Below the pieces are notes generated by a model. It searched no databases. It worked only from the letters and a program-made list of their open reading frames with translations, and was not told the origin of the DNA. A stretch of 8,586 bases of DNA, from positions 1 to 8,586 of the forward strand of contig JBDREA010000158.1 of NCBI GenBank assembly GCA_043820265.1. The letters run 5' to 3'. Below, in pieces: positions 1-5,663 of this stretch; positions within the stretch are counted from its first letter, which is position 1, and each line of letters begins with the position of its first letter. The stretch comes from JBDREA01 sp043820265. Its GTDB lineage: Archaea > Altiarchaeota > Altiarchaeia > IMC4 > JBDREA01. The position numbers and the translations under genes were made by a program.

Positions 1-47
1 CTATTGGATTTATCTGAGGCCTGTTCTCGAATCCGTTATCTCTTGTT

Positions 48-869
48 TTACCAATCCAGGCTTCGATCGAGTTTTTCTTTGTTTCGAAATACTATTGTTG
101 CCCTTGTTACTGATTTGTTTTCTTTTAGTCCTTTGGCAATTGAGTTTGTTATCAATCTCACATCATCATCGAAGATTTCATCTCCTCCAAGACTACTAGT
201 TGGAAGCTGAAATACGACATGGCTCCATTGATTTTTGGTGGCCAAAGCCATTGCTTCTTCTACCATAGCATCGACGTAGTTTTCCCTTTCTCCTCTGAAA
301 CCATCCCTTGCAGTTGCGGTGGGACTTGCGATAAAAACATTTTTTGCTTTTGTAGAAAGTCCAGATAATCCGATTAACACTGGCCCAACTTGCATCTTCC
401 ACTCTTCATTATCTAATCCCGCCCTTTCTTGTGCTGTTTCCAGCCGAGACTCAGCTGCCTGGGCGTCCCTTCGCTTACTAGTTTGGCTTAATAGTAACTC
501 AGCTTCTCTCACCTCTCGGTTCTTAGCATCTTGGATGGCTGCGGTTTCAGCTTCTTTTATCTTATTTGCGTTTCTCCCCCATGCCCCCCCTGGATTATCT
601 ACCCAGAAAATGACGGCATCTGCGCTGATATCCGATATATCTTTACTAACGCATTCGATCCTTCGAGTGTTATCTATTTTTGCGACAAACCTGCCCTCAT
701 CTTGGTCAGCGCGGAAAGGTCGGTCAATAAGTTTGGGAAGACCGGTCAGATCGACTTTTGTAGGCCAATCGACTCTTGTCATAGGCTCCCATTCAGCTGC
801 GATTTTTTCACTTAGAGTTGATTTATCTGGCACTGGTATACTAGCTTTTTTTCTTATAGTCCTAGCCAT
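48..869 (-). CDS. Macro-like domain protein with coiled-coil insertion (273 aa)
   Basis: I do not recognise a named family. Residues 1-25 are a basic, low-complexity tail. Residues 26-34 (EWEPMTRVD) form a motif shared with the neighbouring 249-aa protein. From about residue 60 the layout follows a macro domain: a strand (ADAVIFWV, 83-90), a glycine-bearing loop (DNPGGAWGRNANKI, 91-104), a strand (NVFIAS), a long helix (199-212), a strand (HVVFQLP, 217-223), another helix (237-250) and a last strand (RATIVF, 256-261) followed by an acidic/basic 'NKEKLDR' turn. The Asn-rich ADP-ribose motif (NAAN) of active macro domains is not present. Residues 101-156 are rich in Ala, Glu, Lys and Arg and look like a coiled coil inserted after the loop. 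No signal peptide or membrane segment is seen, so it is probably cytoplasmic. A GGAG lies at 881-884, 11 bases before the ATG, which is rather far. The gene is last in the minus-strand block and 110 bases from the gene before it. The CDS is sound; the fold assignment is inference. Confidence 0.8.
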   Translation of the reverse strand: MARTIRKKASIPVPDKSTLSEKIAAEWEPMTRVDWPTKVDLTGLPKLIDRPFRADQDEGRFVAKIDNTRRIECVSKDISDISADAVIFWVDNPGGAWGRNANKIKEAETAAIQDAKNREVREAELLLSQTSKRRDAQAAESRLETAQERAGLDNEEWKMQVGPVLIGLSGLSTKAKNVFIASPTATARDGFRGERENYVDAMVEEAMALATKNQWSHVVFQLPTSSLGGDEIFDDDVRLITNSIAKGLKENKSVTRATIVFRNKEKLDRSLDW

Positions 870-979
870 CTTCTCAAAAACTCCTTTTTGTTTTTCTTCC
901 CCTCCCAGTTTTCCTTCCTGGATTCGAAAGTATCCTCTAATTACGATGGGGAAGGACGAAGATAAAAATTCTATCTATT

Positions 980-1729
980 TCAGTTTTTTGGCTTTTTGAA
1001 CACTCCTTCTGCTACTCGTTTGCCAAGCATCAGGGCGTCTCGGTCCGGAAATACTATGGTGGCCTGCTTCACGTGTTTATGATCTCTCAGTCCCTTTTCC
1101 ATTGCCTCCACCATCAATCTTAAAATATCGGATTTTTTTAATTCTCCATCTGTGTCGCTATATAAGGGTTGGAATGCGACAATTCCTTGTCCGTTTTTTC
1201 CCATATCCCTCATCACCGCATCGACTACATTAGATATAAAATTCTGCTTTTCGGCTACTTCATCTACGAATTCCCTCTCAGGCTTGCCTGTAAGAAACAC
1301 TTTTTTCGATACAGCTCTGAGTCCACCGACTTCATTAATCGGTGCACCAACGTAGGAGGGGTCCCATTCCATAGTTTTATTGTATCTTGTAATTCGGTCT
1401 GCGTTGACTCCCCATGAACCATCGACATTATCAGGGGAAAACACAATAACATCTGCGGAATTAGTCTCTAATCTTCCCTCCATCAGTAACACTCTTTGAT
1501 CCTCTCCCACTTCATAAACTCCTGGAAGATTCATTAGGGGCGGAGTGGATTCTTTGGGAGAATTTAGTATTAGCGTCTTGAGATCAACGGAAGTCATCGG
1601 CCCCCACTTCTCGTTTATGCTAGCTTTAACTTCTACAGTAGGGATTGGTCCTTGAGGCCCTTCAAGTGGACCATTAACTGCTGGTCTATTTTTTTCAGTA
1701 TTAGGTCTTTTCTTTCTAAGAGAACCCAT
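980..1729 (-). CDS. Macro-like domain protein (249 aa)
   Basis: Paralogue of the 273-aa protein. Residues 1-38 form a basic tail rich in Pro and Gly. Residues 39-52 (INEKWGPMTSVDLKTL) hold the motif shared with the 273-aa protein (WxPMTxVD) and, in the part VDLKTL, with the 409-aa protein. The macro-like domain follows: strand SADVIVF (91-97), loop DNVDGSWGVNADRI (100-113), strand KKVFLTG (142-148), helix 164-177, strand GIVAFQPL (182-189), helix 201-215 and strand KQATIVFPDRDAL (221-233). The loop motif DNxxGxWGxNAxxI is identical in pattern to that of the 273-aa protein, so the two are closer to each other than to the 409-aa protein. The canonical NAAN residues are missing. There is no clear Shine-Dalgarno before the ATG; an AT-rich TATA-like stretch at about 1781-1793 could drive it, giving a short leader. 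It is divergent from the toxin-antitoxin pair. The function is unknown; it may bind a nucleotide or only a protein partner. Confidence 0.8.
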   Translation of the reverse strand: MGSLRKKRPNTEKNRPAVNGPLEGPQGPIPTVEVKASINEKWGPMTSVDLKTLILNSPKESTPPLMNLPGVYEVGEDQRVLLMEGRLETNSADVIVFSPDNVDGSWGVNADRITRYNKTMEWDPSYVGAPINEVGGLRAVSKKVFLTGKPEREFVDEVAEKQNFISNVVDAVMRDMGKNGQGIVAFQPLYSDTDGELKKSDILRLMVEAMEKGLRDHKHVKQATIVFPDRDALMLGKRVAEGVFKKPKN

Positions 1730-1784
1730 TTTTTCTATAAGTAGCTGATCTATGATTTTTCCTTATTTTACGTAGATATGATTA

Positions 1785-1792
1785 TTTATATG
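1785..1792 (+). promoter_or_regulatory. TATA-like box for the toxin-antitoxin operon
   Basis: TTTATATG matches the archaeal TATA consensus and would place the transcript start near 1812-1820, about 35 bases before the antitoxin ATG and within the inverted repeats. The same AT-rich block read on the other strand (CATATAAATAAT) could serve the divergent 249-aa gene. Inferred from sequence and spacing only. Confidence 0.5.
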
Positions 1793-1814
1793 TATCCTGT
1801 CAATTAATCTTATA

Positions 1815-1841
1815 ACTAATAATATCTATTAGTCAGCTAAT
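1815..1841. promoter_or_regulatory. Candidate antitoxin operator: overlapping inverted repeats
   Basis: ACTAATA (1815-1821) and TATTAGT (1827-1833) are perfect 7-base arms around a 5-base spacer. ATTAG (1828-1832) pairs again with CTAAT (1837-1841) over a 4-base spacer. The unit CTAAT thus occurs three times in alternating orientation. It sits at the expected transcript start, just upstream of the ribbon-helix-helix gene, as expected for repression by the antitoxin or antitoxin-toxin complex. Binding itself is inferred. Confidence 0.5.
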
Positions 1842-1847
1842 GGTGAT
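1842..1847 (+). promoter_or_regulatory. Shine-Dalgarno that decides the antitoxin start
   Basis: GGTGAT is complementary to the 3' end of archaeal 16S rRNA (AUCACC) and lies 4 bases before ATG 1852. It overlaps the upstream in-frame ATG at 1840, which therefore is an unlikely start. Confidence 0.6.
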
Positions 1848-1851
1848 TGAA

Positions 1852-2082
1852 ATGAATGTTAGTGTAGAGTTGACCAAGGATTTAATGGAGTATGTAGAGA
1901 AAAAAAGGCGATCCGGGCTTTATAAAAGCAGAAGTGAAGTCTTTCGTGATGCCCTTAGAAAGATGATAAATGAGGAACTCAGCTCAGGAGTACGCTCTAA
2001 ACTATCACCAGAAGACTTTAAACGACTTAGAAAAGAGGTTGGTGAAAAAATTGTCAAAGCCAGATTCCCCGAAATGTCCTAA
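1852..2082 (+). CDS. Ribbon-helix-helix (CopG/ParD-like) antitoxin of a PIN toxin
   Basis: A 76-aa protein with a ribbon-helix-helix DNA-binding domain: a short strand (NVSVEL, residues 2-7), helix 1 (about 8-20), a basic turn (GLYKSRS) and helix 2 (about 27-40, SEVFRDALRKMI). The charged C-terminal tail (about 41-76) is the part that in such systems wraps around and blocks the toxin. An ATG at 1840 is in frame, but GGTGAT at 1842-1847 is a good archaeal Shine-Dalgarno 4-5 bases before the ATG at 1852, so I chose 1852. The gene overlaps or abuts the PIN toxin gene. Inverted repeats just upstream (1815-1841) fit autoregulation by this protein, the usual behaviour of such antitoxins. The pairing with the PIN gene makes the role secure; which antitoxin subfamily it belongs to is not settled. 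Confidence 0.87.
   Translation: MNVSVELTKDLMEYVEKKRRSGLYKSRSEVFRDALRKMINEELSSGVRSKLSPEDFKRLRKEVGEKIVKARFPEMS
2041..2045 (+). promoter_or_regulatory. Shine-Dalgarno that supports a TTG start for the PIN toxin
   Basis: GGTGA inside the antitoxin gene lies 5 bases before TTG 2051, the same kind of site as used by the antitoxin. The alternative GTG at 2084 has nothing comparable in front of it. Confidence 0.5.
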
Positions 2083-2518
2083 CGTGGTAGTTGACACCAA
2101 TGTCCTGTACTCAGCTCTATTCTACAGGGGAAATGAACATGTCCTCTTTGAAGCTTCAGCAAGCTGCCTAGTTAAAATCCATATCTCAAAGTATATTAGC
2201 GACGAATTCAAAGAGGTCCTCGCAAAAAATGGAATCGATGAGGTTCTAGTTGAAGATTTCTTTCTTGAAAATAAAATCAATGTTGTCGAAGACGACTTCT
2301 ACAGGAAACACAAGGACTACCAAAAATTCGTAGATGAAGCAAAATCGATATCTGATATTGCTGACAGACCCATATATGTTTTCGCCAGAGTGTTTGCTCA
2401 AATCTTTCAGAATAGTTGCTTTATCTCCGGGGACAAGGACTTTTGGGAAAATAAAACCGTTAAAAAACACTTGAAAAATAAAATCAAGACAACCAAAGAA
2501 GTACTCGATTTAATCTAA
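2051..2518 (+). CDS. PIN-domain ribonuclease toxin (VapC-type, PIN_3-like)
   Basis: A 155-aa PIN domain, expected to cut RNA using a metal ion held by acidic residues. These are visible: D15 in VVVDTNVLYSAL, E52/E55 in SDEFKEVL, D102 and D105 in SISDIADRP, and D128/D130 in FISGDKDF. The toxin therefore looks intact. The start was chosen at TTG 2051 because GGTGA at 2041-2045 sits 5 bases before it; this makes the gene overlap the antitoxin by 32 bases. A GTG at 2084, one base after the antitoxin stop, is the alternative; it would give a protein beginning directly with the first strand, but has no Shine-Dalgarno. Longer readings back to 1970 only run through the antitoxin gene in another frame. 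The gene is followed at once by two T7 tracts. The pair could be a stress module or a selfish stabilising module; its position inside another gene cluster suggests it was acquired. Confidence 0.88.
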   Translation: MSKPDSPKCPNVVVDTNVLYSALFYRGNEHVLFEASASCLVKIHISKYISDEFKEVLAKNGIDEVLVEDFFLENKINVVEDDFYRKHKDYQKFVDEAKSISDIADRPIYVFARVFAQIFQNSCFISGDKDFWENKTVKKHLKNKIKTTKEVLDLI

Positions 2519-2519
2519 G

Positions 2520-2537
2520 TTTTTTTCTGATTTTTTT
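2520..2537 (+). terminator. Double T-tract terminator after the toxin-antitoxin operon
   Basis: Two runs of seven T (2520-2526 and 2531-2537) start one base after the PIN stop codon. Archaeal RNA polymerase stops at such T-tracts without needing a hairpin. Confidence 0.65.
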
Positions 2538-2544
2538 AGGATAA

Positions 2545-2574
2545 AGGAGGGTGGGAATGAAGGTTCCCTCTCCT
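2545..2574. other. Imperfect hairpin between convergent genes
   Basis: AGGAG (2545-2549) pairs with CTCCT (2570-2574) and GGGAA (2553-2557) with TTCCC (2564-2568), around a 6-base loop and a 3-by-1 internal loop. It lies between the PIN stop and the stop of the tandem macro-like gene, so it may help end or protect the minus-strand transcript. No T-tract follows it directly on the minus strand. Confidence 0.4.
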
Positions 2575-2579
2575 ATTCT

Positions 2580-3809
2580 CTATTTCTGAAGATACACATC
2601 TGAGAACTTCCTTGCTCTTTCGTATTGCTCCGCGTTTGGCAGGAGGATGATTATCTTTTTTGGGTGTTTCTTTTCTTGGAGGGATACTTTCATAGCCATC
2701 AACATACTTGTGAGACTATCCTCTACTCCGAATTGCTGCCTCATTATATCGCTTCGTTCTGGGTAGTAGGGGCCTAGGGGTGTAAAGGCCAGTGTGTCAT
2801 ATCTTCGATCAGCTGCGAGTTTGATGGCCATCGTCGTTGCATCGATCATCGAATCATCTGAAACGGCAGCTCTTGCGAGATCTGATTCATCTGAGGTGTG
2901 GACGAGAAAGAGTTCCTTGGAATTCGCATCTTCTGGGAGTTTAAAGGATAAGATGGTTCCATCCTTTACTCCCAACTGTTCTTGGGTCTGCCTTGGATCA
3001 GGCCCCTCAAATGATGATAGGTCCCGCACTATTGCGTCGGCCTTGACCTCATCTGGATGTTGGATCCTTAGCTCGATTGTTTTGTCTCCAATACGATATT
3101 CCTTACTCACTTCATCGACTGTCTCGAAATGGAATTGCGTCACCCACCTCGGATATCCGAAATTTTCCTTTGCGATAACCTTGGCCATTTCAAGGTCTCC
3201 CTCAGTTGGGAGAATGAAACCTATTTCTTTAATGCTTTTTAATTTACCAGTTGTCAGTAGCTCATTAGTGGCGGAGAGCATATCACTGATGCTCTGCTTA
3301 GTTGAGTATTCACCAGGGTTCGTTTTATCTACCTGGTCCCATCGCATCCCAAGAAGCGAGAATGCGATCGATTCGTGGCCTTCTACATCTGCTTGCGTTA
3401 TCGCTTCTTTGGTGGCTGCTTTTATGATTTTACCATCAATTCTCTTTCTTCTGAGGTCATCTGATCTGGTTGTGTAGGGTAGGTACAATTCTTTCACGCT
3501 TGGGGGCATACCCTGTGGAGGTTTGTAGGCCATAACTGTTCCAGGTTCAAGCTGCAATCGCCTTACAGCATCGAGCTCAGCGTGTTCGTTCAAGAACTCC
3601 AAGTTTCGTATATCACCTACCAAGACGTCAGCATTCACACGGAGAGGATTGGTTGAATGAATCAATTGTATGGTCGTATCTCCCTTGTTGTAGAGTGCAA
3701 ATCGTTCGTGAAGAGTCTTCAGATCGACAGGTATGACATCTGAGTCCAATCGCTGTGAAGTTACAGGATTGACTCTTATCCTCCGGGTTCTCAAATCCCC
3801 CAGTTTCAT
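2580..3809 (-). CDS. Tandem macro-like domain protein (409 aa), partner of the AAA+ ATPase
   Basis: Two copies of the domain seen in the 249- and 273-aa proteins. After a basic tail (1-24) and the shared segment PVDLKTL (27-33), copy 1 covers about 44-215 and copy 2 about 236-409. Each copy has a strand before an ADxxV (VNADVLV, 58-64; VKADAIV, 255-261), then a 'GT' strand (PGTVMAYK; DGTILSFK), a strand KELYLPYT / KELFLVHT, a long helix, a strand SIAFSLLG (147-154) / TLAFTPLG (339-346), a helix, and a final strand IKEIGFILPTEGDLE / PKKIIILLPNAEQYE. This order and the final strand plus acidic turn match the C-terminal half of macro domains. The Gly-rich phosphate loop and NAAN are absent in both copies, so ADP-ribose hydrolase activity is unlikely. 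The ATG lies 4 bases after the ATPase stop and has no good Shine-Dalgarno, which suggests translational coupling. It is cytoplasmic by appearance. Working as an adaptor or substrate of the ATPase is inference. Confidence 0.85.
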   Translation of the reverse strand: MKLGDLRTRRIRVNPVTSQRLDSDVIPVDLKTLHERFALYNKGDTTIQLIHSTNPLRVNADVLVGDIRNLEFLNEHAELDAVRRLQLEPGTVMAYKPPQGMPPSVKELYLPYTTRSDDLRRKRIDGKIIKAATKEAITQADVEGHESIAFSLLGMRWDQVDKTNPGEYSTKQSISDMLSATNELLTTGKLKSIKEIGFILPTEGDLEMAKVIAKENFGYPRWVTQFHFETVDEVSKEYRIGDKTIELRIQHPDEVKADAIVRDLSSFEGPDPRQTQEQLGVKDGTILSFKLPEDANSKELFLVHTSDESDLARAAVSDDSMIDATTMAIKLAADRRYDTLAFTPLGPYYPERSDIMRQQFGVEDSLTSMLMAMKVSLQEKKHPKKIIILLPNAEQYERARKFSDVYLQK

Positions 3810-3813
3810 TGTC

Positions 3814-5217
3814 TTACAAGTAGCTTGAACCGGTTTTTCCGTATTCTGGGTTGACGACTTCGTCTTTTTCTATGCCTTTCCAGACTGAGCCATAGCGTTC
3901 TTGGAGTTGGTATTCTATGGGTTTGGCTTCTTCGATCGCTGCGAGGATGTGTTTTTTTTCGATGAGTTTGAAACCTTCGTCTTTGGCTAAGTCTCCTGCT
4001 AGCCTAATAATCCCTCCGATGTCTCTGAGCCTAAGTGTGAGGCTGTTTCTTGCGTCATCGATTACCCTTGCTCTTTTTCTGGACTCCTTAAGTATCTCAA
4101 GCACGGCCTCCCCTGTTGCATGGGGTATCTTTTTGTCTTTAATTATCTCTTGGGCGATGAACTGGACCATGAGCCTTTGGTTTTTTGTTGTATCTGGGAT
4201 GTTTGTCTCAAGAAGTATCTCGTATCCGTTTCCGAGGATCCTAGATCTCAAAGGCGGAAGGATATCTGCGACGTCCCTTATGTTACATGCCCCGACGAAT
4301 GTGAAGTCACAGGGTACGTCTTCGACTTTCACTGAGGCACCCGAGCTCTGAGGGTTTCTTCCAGTGATCGAGAATTTCTTTTCCTGCATGGCGGTTAAAA
4401 TGAAGTTTTGGAGGTGGTCGAGGTGGGGCAGTTCGTCTATGAAAAGGACCCCTTCGTGCGCTTCATGGATTGCACCAGGTTCGATCCTCAAGTATGCGGG
4501 TGTGCCGATCTCTGCATGCATTCCATAGGGGTCATGGCGTACGTCCCCAAGAAGCTCCACTTCAGAGGCTCCTGTTGCATGGACGAAGCTTTTCCTCTTT
4601 AAGGGCACCAACACGAATCTCTTCTCTTTGGCTCCCAAATCTGGTTTAAGCTTAGAGGTGCCGTGATCCACAACTCTGATCTTATTTTTTACTTTCTCAT
4701 ATGCGACATCCAGCTCTCTTCCGTCCGCCCCGAACGTCGTGGTTTCTAGATAGTCTTTTTTTGTTATGTGGTCGAACTTGTCGGCGCCGCATTTCTTGCA
4801 TAAGTCCTCTTTCGGAGAAGAGAATTCCCCGCATGTCGGGCACTTGAAACCCATCTGTTCAGCGACGAATGCAGGAACATCCCTTGGTTCGACCAGGTTT
4901 TCTTTGACTTCCTGGGTGACAATCTCGGCAGTGGGTTTTCTCGGGTTCTTTGGGTCATGGAGTATGTTTATCTGCTGGGTCGGTTTTTTCAGGTGGGCGG
5001 CCAATCCCTGGGCGAGCATGCTCTTTCCGACTCCAGGGGGTCCGACGAAGAGGAGGTGGCGTCGCTGTTCTATTGCGAGCCTGACCTTCCTGACCGCATT
5101 GTCTTGGCCTATGACCTGCTCTAAGAGGTCTTTCGGAATCTTAACCTCTTTGGTTGATTCGATTTCTTCTGGCAGCGGTGGAAGATCCCTTTCTTTATGC
5201 TTTTTTGCGAAAGCCAT
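3814..5217 (-). CDS. LonB-like AAA+ ATPase with zinc ribbon, lacking the Lon protease domain
   Basis: A 467-aa AAA+ motor closest to the ATPase part of archaeal LonB. Visible motifs: Walker A GPPGVGKS (59-66), Walker B GVLFIDEL (256-263), a LonB-type stretch GDVRHDPYG (224-232) with EPGAIHEAHEG (246-256), TAMQEKKFSITG (275-286), sensor 1 near N312, arginine finger region PPLRSRI (321-327) and a sensor 2 region LTLRLRDIGGI (393-403). Between Walker A and B, where archaeal LonB carries its membrane segments, there is a four-cysteine zinc ribbon (C126, C129, C140, C143) and no hydrophobic helix, so the protein should be soluble. LonB proteins run on for roughly 200 residues with the S16 Ser-Lys protease; here the chain stops just past AKPIEYQLQERYGSVW (431-446). 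It should thus hydrolyse ATP to remodel or unfold something without cutting it. The start has no Shine-Dalgarno and may be leaderless. The tandem macro-like gene follows after 4 bases. Family assignment is firm; the substrate is unknown. Confidence 0.9.
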   Translation of the reverse strand: MAFAKKHKERDLPPLPEEIESTKEVKIPKDLLEQVIGQDNAVRKVRLAIEQRRHLLFVGPPGVGKSMLAQGLAAHLKKPTQQINILHDPKNPRKPTAEIVTQEVKENLVEPRDVPAFVAEQMGFKCPTCGEFSSPKEDLCKKCGADKFDHITKKDYLETTTFGADGRELDVAYEKVKNKIRVVDHGTSKLKPDLGAKEKRFVLVPLKRKSFVHATGASEVELLGDVRHDPYGMHAEIGTPAYLRIEPGAIHEAHEGVLFIDELPHLDHLQNFILTAMQEKKFSITGRNPQSSGASVKVEDVPCDFTFVGACNIRDVADILPPLRSRILGNGYEILLETNIPDTTKNQRLMVQFIAQEIIKDKKIPHATGEAVLEILKESRKRARVIDDARNSLTLRLRDIGGIIRLAGDLAKDEGFKLIEKKHILAAIEEAKPIEYQLQERYGSVWKGIEKDEVVNPEYGKTGSSYL

Positions 5218-5290
5218 CTTAAGCGTTACATAAATGGGTTTCTAAGCCTAAAAACCTGAATGATGTGTAAAATAACAAAGAAATGGGGTC

Positions 5291-5620
5291 TCAAGCTGCA
5301 GACAGGTTTTTCTTCTTCTTTGTTACTCCCTTGTTTGTGACTAGGCCTTCCCTTCTCTTTAATCCAATCCCGGCTCCGATCACAGTTATCACAAGGATGA
5401 TCAGAAGCGAATTCACTAAGTTGATCTTTAGCTGAAATACGATGTTTGTAAAATAAACTGCTAAAACCACAGACGAGATAGAGAGGCCTATTGCAAGAGC
5501 GATACGCTCCAACAAGTCGATTTCTGAATCATCCGGAAAAAACGCCCAAGTCAACGCATAACCTGGAACAAAAAGCACAAGGAAGAATCCAATGACCGCA
5601 CGGATAATCTCTAAGACCAT
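5291..5620 (-). CDS. Small DUF1616-like membrane protein
   Basis: A 109-aa membrane protein with three hydrophobic segments at about residues 6-28, 38-61 and 66-87, ending in a lysine-rich tail (KKKK at 101-104) expected on the cytoplasmic side. The N-terminal pattern FLVLFVPGYALTWAFFP followed by an acidic stretch and ERIALAIGLSISSVVL matches the start of DUF1616, a family common in archaea and often found near cell-surface glycosylation genes. The typical DUF1616 protein is longer, with a soluble outer domain that is missing here, so this is a short version. The ATG at 5620 is the only start: an in-frame TAG lies two codons upstream. The gene is 43 bases after the GT-C glycosyltransferase and is probably co-transcribed with it. 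The biochemical function of the family is not known. Confidence 0.8.
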   Translation of the reverse strand: MVLEIIRAVIGFFLVLFVPGYALTWAFFPDDSEIDLLERIALAIGLSISSVVLAVYFTNIVFQLKINLVNSLLIILVITVIGAGIGLKRREGLVTNKGVTKKKKNLSAA

Positions 5621-5663
5621 CTTCTAGTAACCCTTATCGATGAATCGATTAATAAATTCCTCC

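Noticed and set aside
584..590. C7 run (G7 on the coding strand) in the 273-aa gene as a second slippage site
   Set aside because: The reading frame is intact through it, and the GG it encodes fits the conserved loop; no sign of a break.
319..999. Long plus-strand open frame opposite the 273-aa gene, and similar ones at 2794-3477 and 4766-5233
   Set aside because: These run antisense to genes with clear domain patterns, have no family resemblance or ribosome binding site, and are rich in Ser as expected for shadows of acidic/charged coding sequence.
1742..1839. TAGCTGA at 1742-1748 and its reverse complement TCAGCTA at 1833-1839 flanking the divergent promoter
   Set aside because: A seven-base match over about 100 bases is weak, and the flanks do not extend it.
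2580..3809. The two repeats as the N-terminal domain of M17 leucine aminopeptidase, which also has a macro-like fold
   Set aside because: The last strand plus acidic turn (IxFxLPTEGDLE, IIILLPNAEQYE) and the AF-x-x-LG strand fit macro domains better, and no peptidase domain is present. It stays a possible alternative.
3814..3950. Hidden or frameshifted Lon protease domain after the ATPase
   Set aside because: No Ser-Lys S16 motif in any frame of the following gene, and the following frame is fully used by the tandem macro-like protein.
5237..5256. GGTTT/AAACC inverted repeat upstream of the ATPase
   Set aside because: Only five paired bases around a ten-base loop; not enough to call an operator or hairpin.
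5636..5649. Two ATCGAT palindromes in the gap between the GT-C and DUF1616 genes
   Set aside because: Six-base palindromes occur by chance, and there is no partner regulator or consistent placement to support a site.
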